From: CBDDKS01 sp965230335 | GTDB lineage: Bacteria; Pseudomonadota; Gammaproteobacteria; Enterobacterales; Kangiellaceae | Direction: 5' to 3' | Assembly: GCA_965230335.1 (NCBI GenBank) | Contig: CBDDKS010000006.1 | Span: forward strand, 1,364,001 to 1,428,000 | Length of the DNA stretch: 64,000 nucleotides | Part shown: positions 18,565 to 25,592 of the stretch, one piece after another | How positions within the stretch are numbered: the stretch's first letter is position 1 | How the letters are laid out: every line of letters starts with the position of its first letter | Notes under the pieces: generated by a model | Databases searched by the model: none | The model's input: the letters and a program-made list of their open reading frames with translations, nothing else | What the model was told of the DNA's origin: nothing | Made by a program: the position numbers and the translations under genes

Positions 18565-18608
18565 TTAAAAAAGGCTATCTATTATATTACGATTATAGAT
18601 AACCTTTT
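18565..18608 (-). terminator. Hairpin between precursor and mccB genes, probable partial terminator
   Basis: A 13-position stem with one mismatch pairs 18570-18582 with 18595-18607 around a 12-base loop. In the minus-strand transcript it is followed by six U. It lies in the 104-bp gap between the precursor stop and the mccB start. The E. coli mcc operon has a terminator hairpin at the same place, giving more precursor than enzyme mRNA; the same role is inferred here. Confidence 0.75.
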
Positions 18609-18653
18609 ATTTTACTTGTTTAGTAAAAATAGAACAAAAAAAGTTTAGAAATT

Positions 18654-18791
18654 TTAATTAGCCATAGGCCTTTTACTTCTAGAACCTTTACTACGACGTC
18701 CTCTACCACCAGATATTTTCTCTAGTATAGAATCACCTTTTTTTACTTCCACAAGACTATTTTCACTTCTTTTACTTAAGAACTTAATCAT
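18654..18791 (-). CDS. mccA: Microcin C-like precursor peptide with double-glycine leader
   Basis: This 45-codon gene has a strong ribosome site (GGAGG, about 9 bases upstream). The leader (residues 1-29) starts MIKFLSKRSE and ends GDSILEKISGG, a textbook double-glycine leader for the C39 exporter in the same operon. The core (residues 30-45) is RGRRSKGSRSKRPMAN: seven basic and no acidic residues, ending in Asn. Microcin C precursors vary in length and sequence, but their shared feature is the C-terminal Asn that MccB adenylates. The next gene is MccB-like. By hand, the unmodified core is about 1843 Da. Function as an antibiotic is inferred. Confidence 0.88.
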   Translation of the reverse strand: MIKFLSKRSENSLVEVKKGDSILEKISGGRGRRSKGSRSKRPMAN

Positions 18792-18832
18792 ACTATTTAC
18801 CTCCAATTTTTTAAGTTTAGCATGAGACTATA

Positions 18833-18861
18833 AATGTAAATAACTTTTTTACTTGCGTCAA
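18833..18861 (-). promoter_or_regulatory. Probable promoter of the precursor gene
   Basis: On the minus strand, TTGACG (18856-18861) is followed 17 bases later by TACATT (18833-18838). The -35 matches five of six positions, the -10 four of six, and the spacing is ideal. It lies in the 77-bp gap between the HIT gene and the precursor ATG, giving an untranslated leader of about 35 bases. Confidence 0.55.
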
Positions 18862-18868
18862 CTCTTTT

Positions 18869-19330
18869 TTATAAATTTTTATTTTTTATATGTTCATAAA
18901 TTTTAATTAACTCATGTTCATCAGCTTTTTTATAATCATGAGAGGATATATATCCTTCATACTTAGTAAAATACTTATCAACATTTGATGATATTTTTTT
19001 AAACTTTGAAACATCTCCTGTACCGTGCATAGGAAATAATTTGCTATGAAGATGATCGACTCCATATCCTTCATAAAACATTCCACACCTTGCAACATCA
19101 TCAAAAGCATTAACTAAAATATTAGCAACCTTTTTTGTTGCTAATGTTAAGTTGGTCAAAATTTCATCAGATTGCTCAAATGCATAGCTTGAAAAATGTT
19201 CTTTTGTTATTACAACTGTAAAACCTTTTGTATTTGGATATATAGATAAAAAAGCCAAATGATCCTCATCTTCCCATACTTTATAACAAGGAAGTTTACC
19301 ATTAACAATATCACAGAATATACACTTCAT
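18869..19330 (-). CDS. HIT-fold hydrolase, likely immunity phosphoramidase (MccH-like)
   Basis: This 153-residue HIT-superfamily protein has N-terminal CIFCDIVNGKLP and the histidine-triad region GVDHLHSKLFPMHG. His93 and His95 are present, His95 being the expected nucleophile. The third His is Lys97, a variant I also associate with a HIT subgroup. HIT enzymes cut phosphoramidate N-P bonds of nucleotides, and HIT proteins in some mcc-like clusters (MccH) are known to destroy peptide-nucleotide antibiotics and give resistance. Here it is the first gene of the operon, so self-protection is the likely role. A housekeeping Hint-type enzyme is the alternative. The ATG is at 19330; no clear Shine-Dalgarno is seen. 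Confidence 0.75.
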   Translation of the reverse strand: MKCIFCDIVNGKLPCYKVWEDEDHLAFLSIYPNTKGFTVVITKEHFSSYAFEQSDEILTNLTLATKKVANILVNAFDDVARCGMFYEGYGVDHLHSKLFPMHGTGDVSKFKKISSNVDKYFTKYEGYISSHDYKKADEHELIKIYEHIKNKNL

Positions 19331-19419
19331 AATCAATCAACTTATAATGAGTAGTTTCTCTCAATGTACTAACATTAATAAAATTTATATTTTTTATCAA
19401 TGTTGTGCGTCATTTAATT

Positions 19420-19444
19420 TTTAGATAAGGAATTATTATCTAAA
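19420..19444. promoter_or_regulatory. Palindrome upstream of the microcin-like operon
   Basis: TTTAGATAA (19420-19428) and TTATCTAAA (19436-19444) form a perfect 9-bp inverted repeat with a 7-base spacer, about 90 bp before the HIT start. It could be an operator; no regulator gene lies in the operon. Confidence 0.35.
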
Positions 19445-19466
19445 TGCAGCAATAGACATGAAATAT

Positions 19467-19488
19467 TTTGTCATACTGTAATGACAAA
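19467..19488. promoter_or_regulatory. Second palindrome upstream of the microcin-like operon
   Basis: TTTGTCAT-ACTGTA-ATGACAAA is a perfect 8-bp inverted repeat with a 6-base spacer, about 140 bp upstream of the HIT start. The size and symmetry fit a dimeric repressor or activator site. Confidence 0.35.
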
Positions 19489-19974
19489 GTAAATCTATAA
19501 AGAATTTAAATATCTTTATTCTTTAATAATTTACTTCATCATTTCGATAGTGGAAATAACCTTGTTCTTAATTTACACTCAATAATAACTCCCAGAGTAC
19601 ACTCTTTTCTATCGAGTGACTGTTCTCTATAAAACTAAAGTGACCATTTTTATTTCAGCGACTGTTCCAGGATGCAACACTCTCATTTGAGCTGCTTTTT
19701 TAAACTATCAAATTTGTTGGCATCTTTGCAACTATTATTTTTTAATTTCTTTAGATTTCATTTTTTTGCCATTTTCGATAACAACATCACTCATAAAACA
19801 AAACTCATTTCAATAGGCAATCTCTGAAAATCTTGTGAGACATTGTCCATTTTTTATGTAAGACATTACTCATCATTTGCGTTACTTATGATAGTAACTG
19901 ATTGTTTTAAAAGAAAACTGTATTTTCATGGCATGATTTTTTTAAAACTTCAATAAAAAGATGTTTTATGATAT

Positions 19975-20979
19975 TCACTGCTTAAACGCTGAAGCTTTAT
20001 GCATCTTTATCACTCGCCCATACTTTATCGTAAACCAGTTCGATTGTCGAATATCACCACCAAAAGCATTCTTGCCACGATAATCGCAACCAACAAGCCA
20101 GCCTTCTTTTGTAGTGTAAACTTTTGTGCAACCTGATATCTTGATACTATCTGGATCATTAGCAATATCTTGCAAGTAAAACTTCACTTCTATATAAGAA
20201 TTATCCCATGGGTTAATGTTAGGTGCCTTGCCAAATTTAGCAACTGTTTGCTCATATTCTTTTTATCTTTTTTCTTCTTTAGCTTTTAATCTCAGCTTTG
20301 TTTCATGAATTTGTCGATCCCACTGTTGAGCATAGAATTGATACTTCTCTCGATATTTTTTGTTATCAGGATAGTAATCAACCAGCTTCTTATATAAATC
20401 CCGATTTTCCAAATAATCTGAAACAGGTATTGTTTTAAGCTCGGCCAATATCTTTTGTGCCTCTTGTTGTTTTCTTTTTTCTTCTTCCTTCCTTTGTTTT
20501 TCTGCAAGCGCATTTCGAGCCGTTGTGTTAAGTTGTCTCACCACCTTATCATTTGTTATTAGATATTTACTCGACTCAGAAACAGCCAACTCATATTCTT
20601 GTTGCTTTAATGCCTGCTCAATTGACTTTATTACACTATCACGATGTTCATTAAAATATTGAGTATGCATCTTATTGATTTTAGCTACTCGTTCTTTCGC
20701 TTGCTCTCTTGCCAATGCCTCTCTTTTTTCTGTCATTGCTTTACCTTGAAAATAGACAGAGCTCATACTCAAAACAAATATAACCAATACTCTCATTTTA
20801 AACCCGATAGATAGCTTTGTTTGAGAATAAATGAACTCTCTAACAGGCGGCAGCAATAATAGTGAAATACTTAAATAGCAAAGACCGGACAAGAACGAAT
20901 AAAGCACCATTGTTGCCAGTGAAAATAAGAAAAATGTGATTCCAAAGAACCAATTTAGTATTAAATAAATAAACTTCAT
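19975..20979 (-). pseudogene. Membrane protein with C-terminal conserved domain, split by one in-frame stop
   Basis: The ATG at 20979 (GAGAG just upstream) opens a frame encoding two or three hydrophobic segments (about residues 1-75) and a long charged coiled coil rich in Lys, Glu, Arg and Gln. It ends at a TAA at 20263-20265. The same frame continues at once with KEYEQTVAKFGKAPNINPWD, then DPDSIKISGCTKVY, GWLVGCDYRGKNAFGG and a stop at 19975. That second part is a small conserved domain I associate with the C-terminus of longer membrane-anchored proteins. One gene broken by a nonsense mutation is the simplest reading. Two separate genes are possible, but the downstream part has only a GTG start with no ribosome site. 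Confidence 0.65.
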
Positions 20980-21062
20980 GTTGACTCTCAATATAATCGA
21001 ATTAACCTATCTAATTGATATTGTTAATGTTTTATTCTTAATAAAAGCTAAGAACTTAAAAT

Positions 21063-21096
21063 AAGGATGTATATTACAGGCTGGATACATCCTTTT
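21063..21096. terminator. Hairpin between divergent genes
   Basis: AAGGATGTAT (21063-21072) pairs with ATACATCCTT (21085-21094) around a 12-base loop, with T-rich sequence after it on the plus strand and a T-rich run on the minus strand too. It sits between the starts of the interrupted membrane gene and the XRE gene. It may be an insulating terminator or an operator. Confidence 0.4.
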
Positions 21097-21151
21097 ATTT
21101 CACAGCATAAATCGAAATCATACATTTCTCAAGTCTATCCCGTGAGAAAAT

Positions 21152-21400
21152 ATGAGTTTCAAGCATCAAATCGCTCAAACGATTAAAGAAAAACGTGAAA
21201 ATAGCCAGTTATCGCAAGATAAACTCGCTGCAAAAGCCGATATTTCCACACGTTTTTATCGCTCCATTGAAGCAGGCGATTACAATCCTTCTATTCATAC
21301 CATCTATAAATTAGCAAAAGCTTTAGATATCCATTACACAGAATTATTGGAATCTTCCTGGAATGAATGGCTTAAAAACCCTGATCAGGAAGAAATTTAG
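21152..21400 (+). CDS. XRE-family helix-turn-helix regulator
   Basis: This 82-residue protein is almost entirely an HTH_XRE (lambda Cro/C1-type) domain: IAQTIKEKRENSQLSQDKLAAKADISTRFYRSIEAGDYNPSIHTIYKLAKALDI. It is a cytoplasmic DNA-binding protein, likely a dimeric repressor. It converges on and overlaps by 29 bp the 3' end of the second integrase gene, so it probably controls this part of the island. Confidence 0.85.
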   Translation: MSFKHQIAQTIKEKRENSQLSQDKLAAKADISTRFYRSIEAGDYNPSIHTIYKLAKALDIHYTELLESSWNEWLKNPDQEEI

Positions 21401-22478
21401 AACTTAAATTATTTATTAATTCAGCCATTTTTTTTTCAATAGACTCGCTTTCTTTTGATGAGTTTATGTTGCATAAAATTTCAGACTGTCTTTCCTGTGA
21501 TACTTCACCATAGCTATAAAATGTGGTTAACACGCCTTCATGACCTAAATTTTGACTCCAGGCTTTAAAATCTTCTGGTGTTTTACAAACACTTTGCCCA
21601 AGCTTTACCAAGGTATTTCGAAAGCTATGGGGGTTAAAATAAGGCAAACCACATGATTCAAAGGATTTTTTAAATATACGACGTATTGGTGTCGCATTGC
21701 TCCAATGCTCTTTTGTTATTCCAGTAGCGGCAAATCTTTTTTGTGTATTAGATTTAACTTCTGTTTTGGGAAATAATGGATCTTCATAGCCATAATTCAG
21801 TTCTTTCTTTAAATAGTTAACCCAATCTTTAACAATATCTGTAACTTCATAACTAACAGGGAAAAAATAAGTCGTAAAGGTTTTACTAAATTTGGTCTCG
21901 ACCTCATTAGCATCTTGAAAAATACGATTAGAAGCTAAATCAATATGTTTCAACTTCATCGATGCAGTAGCTCTGTCTCGAGCACCTGTCAATAATGTAA
22001 AGGCTATCAATGCTCTGTCTCTTTTTTCTATTACAGTTTCATAAGGCATATTTTTAATAACATGTTTTATTTGTTCTATAGTTGGTACTGGTTTAGTTCT
22101 TTTTGCTTTAGCAATACGTGTATCTTTCCCAGATAAATTAAAATACTCCATATCTGTGTAAATCAAACGTGATTTGAAACCATTCTGTTGTGACAACCAT
22201 TCAAAAAACTTTTTTAAATGATTTAATGTTGTATGTACTGTAGATTTGCTTAGGGGCTTTCTTGTTTTGATGTTATCTTGTTGCACAAAGTGTTTCTTAA
22301 ATCCAATGGCTTGTTGATGTCTAAACATTTTAAAATCTTTAAATTGAGTGTAATTTTCAAAACGATTTAACGCTTTCGCTACTGCATCAATAGATGATTC
22401 ATCTTGACGTTTTGCTTCTTTCAAAAAAATAAAGTATTTACGTTTGATACGTTCATTTTCAGCGTTATATTGTCTCAT
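21372..22478 (-). CDS. Tyrosine recombinase/integrase (second in the island)
   Basis: This 368-residue site-specific recombinase has an N-terminal SAM-like DNA-binding half and a C-terminal catalytic half. The catalytic Arg is in LTGARDRATASMKL, then HSFRNTLVKLG (HxxR), LGHEGVLTTFYSYG (His and the nucleophilic Tyr). All expected catalytic residues are present, so it could be active. It differs from the P4-type integrase at the tRNA. With the XRE, HTH and AlpA-like genes around it, it marks a nested or earlier element. GAGGT precedes the ATG. Confidence 0.88.
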   Translation of the reverse strand: MRQYNAENERIKRKYFIFLKEAKRQDESSIDAVAKALNRFENYTQFKDFKMFRHQQAIGFKKHFVQQDNIKTRKPLSKSTVHTTLNHLKKFFEWLSQQNGFKSRLIYTDMEYFNLSGKDTRIAKAKRTKPVPTIEQIKHVIKNMPYETVIEKRDRALIAFTLLTGARDRATASMKLKHIDLASNRIFQDANEVETKFSKTFTTYFFPVSYEVTDIVKDWVNYLKKELNYGYEDPLFPKTEVKSNTQKRFAATGITKEHWSNATPIRRIFKKSFESCGLPYFNPHSFRNTLVKLGQSVCKTPEDFKAWSQNLGHEGVLTTFYSYGEVSQERQSEILCNINSSKESESIEKKMAELINNLSSKFLPDQGF

Positions 22479-22541
22479 TGTTTTACCTCACTGCTTGAAG
22501 TCACTGTTTAAGAGGGTGTTGTCTATATCACTTATACGTTT

Positions 22542-22958
22542 TTAAGCCTTCGGTAAAGTAACATCCAAATGTTTTCTGATTTGCTTAAGTTGAGAAGAAT
22601 TAATATATTTATTAATGATACTTTCACAAACGGGACAAAGCCCAATTAAACGACCATTTGAACTATTGTTAGGTTGATAATCAACCATATTTTCAGCAGG
22701 AACATGAGGTGACTTACATTTTAAACAGTATATTTCGTTAAGTTTACAAGACTGCTTTTGAGAGCTATTTCTCTGTTGGATAAACTCTTTTAAGTATTTG
22801 CCAATAATCAATATTGGTCGCTTATCATCACAAACGGGGAGTCCATTTTTTATCCAGGAACGTACCGTATTTTTATGAATACAAAATAGTTCAGCAACTT
22901 CACTAATTTCATAGTTACGATGAATTTTCACCAAATTAGGATTTAAGCGCTTAGGCAT
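22542..22958 (-). CDS. HTH protein with a zinc-ribbon-like segment
   Basis: This protein of about 138 residues starts at the ATG at 22958, inside the last codons of the AlpA-like gene. The N-terminal half has a MerR/excisionase-like HTH (YEISEVAELFCIHKNTVRSWIKNGLP). The second half has two Cys pairs, CLKCKSPH and LCPVCESI, likely one zinc site. It should bind DNA. In this setting it may be a transcription regulator or a recombination directionality factor. The exact family is not recognised. Confidence 0.65.
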   Translation of the reverse strand: MPKRLNPNLVKIHRNYEISEVAELFCIHKNTVRSWIKNGLPVCDDKRPILIIGKYLKEFIQQRNSSQKQSCKLNEIYCLKCKSPHVPAENMVDYQPNNSSNGRLIGLCPVCESIINKYINSSQLKQIRKHLDVTLPKA

Positions 22959-23148
22959 ATCTATTACCTTCACATTGTTCCACTTTTTCAACTATCCAGC
23001 GCTCAATATCTTCTTCAAGCCAACCTACTGCTCGACCTCCTAATGGAATAGGTTTAGGAAAGTCTCCATGTGACATACGCAAATAAATGGTGCTTCTTGA
23101 AAGCCCCGTATACTTTATAACATCAGGAAGTCTTAGTATTTTATGCAC
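22951..23148 (-). CDS. AlpA-family regulator / excisionase-like protein
   Basis: This 65-residue protein is a single winged-helix of the AlpA/phage_AlpA family: ILRLPDVIKYTGLSRSTIYLRMSHGDFPKPIPLGGRAVGWLEEDIERWI. Such proteins activate or assist excision of P4- and CP4-like elements. It starts with GTG at 23148 (AGAGG upstream), with a palindrome about 25-40 bp before it. It overlaps the downstream HTH gene by eight bases, so the two are made together, followed by the recombinase. Confidence 0.85.
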   Translation of the reverse strand: MHKILRLPDVIKYTGLSRSTIYLRMSHGDFPKPIPLGGRAVGWLEEDIERWIVEKVEQCEGNRYA

Positions 23149-23172
23149 TTAGTGATACCTCTTAGTAATGTA

Positions 23173-23188
23173 TTACATCATGTAGTAA
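23173..23188. promoter_or_regulatory. Imperfect palindrome before the AlpA gene
   Basis: TTACAT (23173-23178) faces ATGTAGTAA (23180-23188) around one base, an inverted repeat with a one-base bulge, immediately upstream of the AlpA start. It is a plausible operator for autoregulation or for the XRE repressor. Confidence 0.3.
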
Positions 23189-23381
23189 GAGATTAACTGT
23201 GCGATTTGGGCGTTTAAATATAACTTTTGTGGAACTGGTTTTAGTAAAATTTAAGAAAAAACAATGTGTTAACAATTGATAATCATTCTGATACATTGTT
23301 GTCAGATATTAAAAACCCCTTAAAATACAGTAGGTTAAAAACTATAAAGTTGGGCGAAATTTTTCCGCACAACTTTTTTGA

Positions 23382-24167
23382 TTATTTCATGTTTTTCCTG
23401 ATTGTCTCAGATGATCTGCCTTGTGCAATCTCCATTTTAGAAATTTGTTTTGAAATCCATGCATCACTTTTTTTGGGATATTTGTGTTTCATTTGTTGAA
23501 GTTCTTTTTTCCAATCTTCATACATTGCTTGTGTCTGCTGTTTTCTTGTTTCCCTCTTATCAATAGAAGGTGTATATGCTTTAGAATGAGAAATATTTTT
23601 TTGATTAATCAAATCATCAATATGAAAACGATCTAATATTAATTTTTCTTTCTCAAAAACCAGAGCTTCATTTAAAGGTTTAAATTTTTGATTAACATTT
23701 AAACTCAAAGAATGTTTATCCAGACAAATCCAGCGATGTCCATATTTACCATTAAACCTACCTAGCTTAATGAAATCATCACTCTTTTCAGTCTTTATTT
23801 CCTGATTTAAACCTAATAATTTTGCGATAACTTTAGCAACTAACATAATATCCATTTTCCATTGCTTTAATCGCTCATAAGGTACATCAATACGTCCCAT
23901 CTGGTTTTGCATTTCAGGTTCATCACATATGATAAAAGCTCTTTTAGAGTCTTCCTGACTAAAATGAACTTCCTGAAAACAGTGCTCTTCACATCCTAAA
24001 CACTCTAAAGAATGAGCTTTTGCACGTGGTTTTATGAGTTCATAACGCAGTAATGTAACAAGAACACCGTCATCCCAGGTTTGTACATAGTCCCAACTGA
24101 TAACGATATTTCCGTTGGATTGTTCGAGTCTATTCAGTAATTCACTTAAAACGTTTTGATGGTTCAT
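23382..24167 (-). CDS. Conserved island protein with Cys motif and C-terminal HTH, unknown function
   Basis: This 261-residue protein is not assigned to a named family. It has a likely metal-binding motif ECLGCEEHC (near residue 55), a middle part FIICDEPEMQNQMGRIDVPYERLKQW, and a C-terminal segment SDAWISKQISKMEIAQGRSSETIRKNM that looks like a helix-turn-helix. Proteins of this pattern are common as hypothetical genes near integrases in proteobacterial islands, next to homologues of the 396-codon gene upstream. That pairing holds here, with a 38-bp gap. A DNA-binding regulatory role is an inference. Confidence 0.6.
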   Translation of the reverse strand: MNHQNVLSELLNRLEQSNGNIVISWDYVQTWDDGVLVTLLRYELIKPRAKAHSLECLGCEEHCFQEVHFSQEDSKRAFIICDEPEMQNQMGRIDVPYERLKQWKMDIMLVAKVIAKLLGLNQEIKTEKSDDFIKLGRFNGKYGHRWICLDKHSLSLNVNQKFKPLNEALVFEKEKLILDRFHIDDLINQKNISHSKAYTPSIDKRETRKQQTQAMYEDWKKELQQMKHKYPKKSDAWISKQISKMEIAQGRSSETIRKNMK

Positions 24168-24205
24168 AAAATATAATCATGTATTGAATAAAAAAGTTAT
24201 TTGAA

Positions 24206-25363
24206 TTAGTGTGGCTCTAACCCAGACTGAATAAGCATCTCTCGAATCAACAAATCTTTTCCATCATAACTGAGATTACAACTATTGGGATAAGAAATAG
24301 TAAAGCTTCTGGTTTTTGCACGTTTTCCTTCTAAAGATTCAAACTTCACTTTTAAACCAACCTGCTTAACGGTGTAGTCTGATAACTTTAAATGCTTCAA
24401 TAACTCATAAACAGCTTTCTTATTTTTATTTATATTGGCTTCAAGTGTTATACGTTCATTATTTTGGGCTTTATTCAATTGCAGTTTCAACTTGGTAACA
24501 ATAACTTGCTCAATCCCCATTTCTGGTTCTATTTGAAATTCAAAATTATCATCGATAATAGGTTTTAACTCATAAACTCGCTTGTCAATTTGGCCATCTT
24601 CAAGTGTGTCTAATTTTAATATGCATTGAGCAAACATCTTTTGTAAATCAGGTATAGCATTGGTATTTTTTGGAGCATAAATATCTAATGAACCTTCTTC
24701 TTCACAATATACAAAAATAATTTCAAAAGCAGGATGTCTGGAAAATGTTTTTAAATCATTACTGACCCATTCAACACCTGATCGAGCATAATCTTCAGGA
24801 TAAGCAAAGAAATACTCTTTATTATGACGTCGATATGGCTCTACTTTACAGTTTTTTCCTCGTGCCTCTTTTTTTCGGAAATACTGAGCAATTTCATCAG
24901 CTAGCAGTGCAATATCTTCATCTTCAACATAAGGTGGAATATTAGGTAAATCACTACGTTTACGCCAAAAAGATGGAGAAACATTATCAGCATGTAAAAA
25001 CCTGTTAGCACCTCGCCAATAATTTGGCCTCTCTAAAAAAGCCCACATAACTTTAGCGTGTAACCCTTCAATATTAGCAATATCTTCTGAAAATGACTGG
25101 TCATTATGAAATACTGATTCATCAATTAAGGCCCGAATACCAGCCTCTGTCGCCAAGGCATTAATTTCTCTAAAATCAGCTTCTACTAAAGCCTGAGCAT
25201 CATTCGTTAATTGATCAATCGCATTAAAAAATAAATCCGTATCATTTTCTTTAATTTCATCAAAATTAAGTGAAAAATCGATATTTTTAGCCGAAAAGTA
25301 ATGTTTTAATTGAACATTAGGCATACGCCTAAAGAATTGTTTGTGTGAATAAGATGCAGTCAT
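24206..25363 (-). CDS. Conserved island protein of unknown function, partner of the gene at 23382
   Basis: The protein has 385 residues from the ATG at 25363, which has a very strong GGGGGAG 6 bases upstream; an in-frame start 33 bases earlier lacks one. Conserved-looking blocks are HKQFFRRMPNVQLKHYF at the N-terminus, VMWAFLERPNYWRGANRFLHADN, NCKVEPYRRHNKEYFFAYPEDYA and a beta-rich C-terminal half. No catalytic motif is evident. The same two-gene pair recurs in integrative elements, but no function is known to me. Confidence 0.6.
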   Translation of the reverse strand: MTASYSHKQFFRRMPNVQLKHYFSAKNIDFSLNFDEIKENDTDLFFNAIDQLTNDAQALVEADFREINALATEAGIRALIDESVFHNDQSFSEDIANIEGLHAKVMWAFLERPNYWRGANRFLHADNVSPSFWRKRSDLPNIPPYVEDEDIALLADEIAQYFRKKEARGKNCKVEPYRRHNKEYFFAYPEDYARSGVEWVSNDLKTFSRHPAFEIIFVYCEEEGSLDIYAPKNTNAIPDLQKMFAQCILKLDTLEDGQIDKRVYELKPIIDDNFEFQIEPEMGIEQVIVTKLKLQLNKAQNNERITLEANINKNKKAVYELLKHLKLSDYTVKQVGLKVKFESLEGKRAKTRSFTISYPNSCNLSYDGKDLLIREMLIQSGLEPH

Positions 25364-25592
25364 ATAAGCTCCCCCTGTATCGAGAATATCACCCACTTCC
25401 TAGAAAGTTCTAAGATATACAAATCCATTATAAAAAAAGGTAACTCTTGCATTCAAGCTATATGGTTAAAAAGTAATCAACATAATTAGGTTTTCCTTAG
25501 TTTCTTGTGCAAGGGTTTGTATATTATGGAATAATATCGGATTAAAAATCTTAGTCATAAGTAATTAAGCCTCTCATTCTAGTAGGATATCA

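Larger units (their letters stand above)
19331..19974. other. Long AT-rich intergenic region upstream of the microcin-like operon
   Basis: No convincing gene lies in these 644 bases. The operon promoter should be in the first 150 bases, together with the two palindromes listed separately. Between about 19560 and 19870 the sequence has a different texture, with partial repeats such as GTGAGACATTGTCC and GTAAGACATTACTC. It may be decayed insertion-sequence DNA, but I cannot identify a transposase. Confidence 0.4.

Noticed and set aside
13888..19867. 13-bp direct repeat TATGTAAGACATT flanking the microcin-like cluster (13888-13900 and 19855-19867)
   Set aside because: Several 13-base matches are expected by chance in 64 kb of AT-rich DNA, and no transposase lies with them. 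Noted only as weak.
19560..19870. Possible insertion-sequence remnant
   Set aside because: The texture is suggestive, but no transposase fragment or clear terminal inverted repeat could be read.
20263..20265. Stop-codon recoding (readthrough as a special amino acid) in the split membrane gene
   Set aside because: The codon is TAA, which has no known recoding in this group; a nonsense mutation is simpler.
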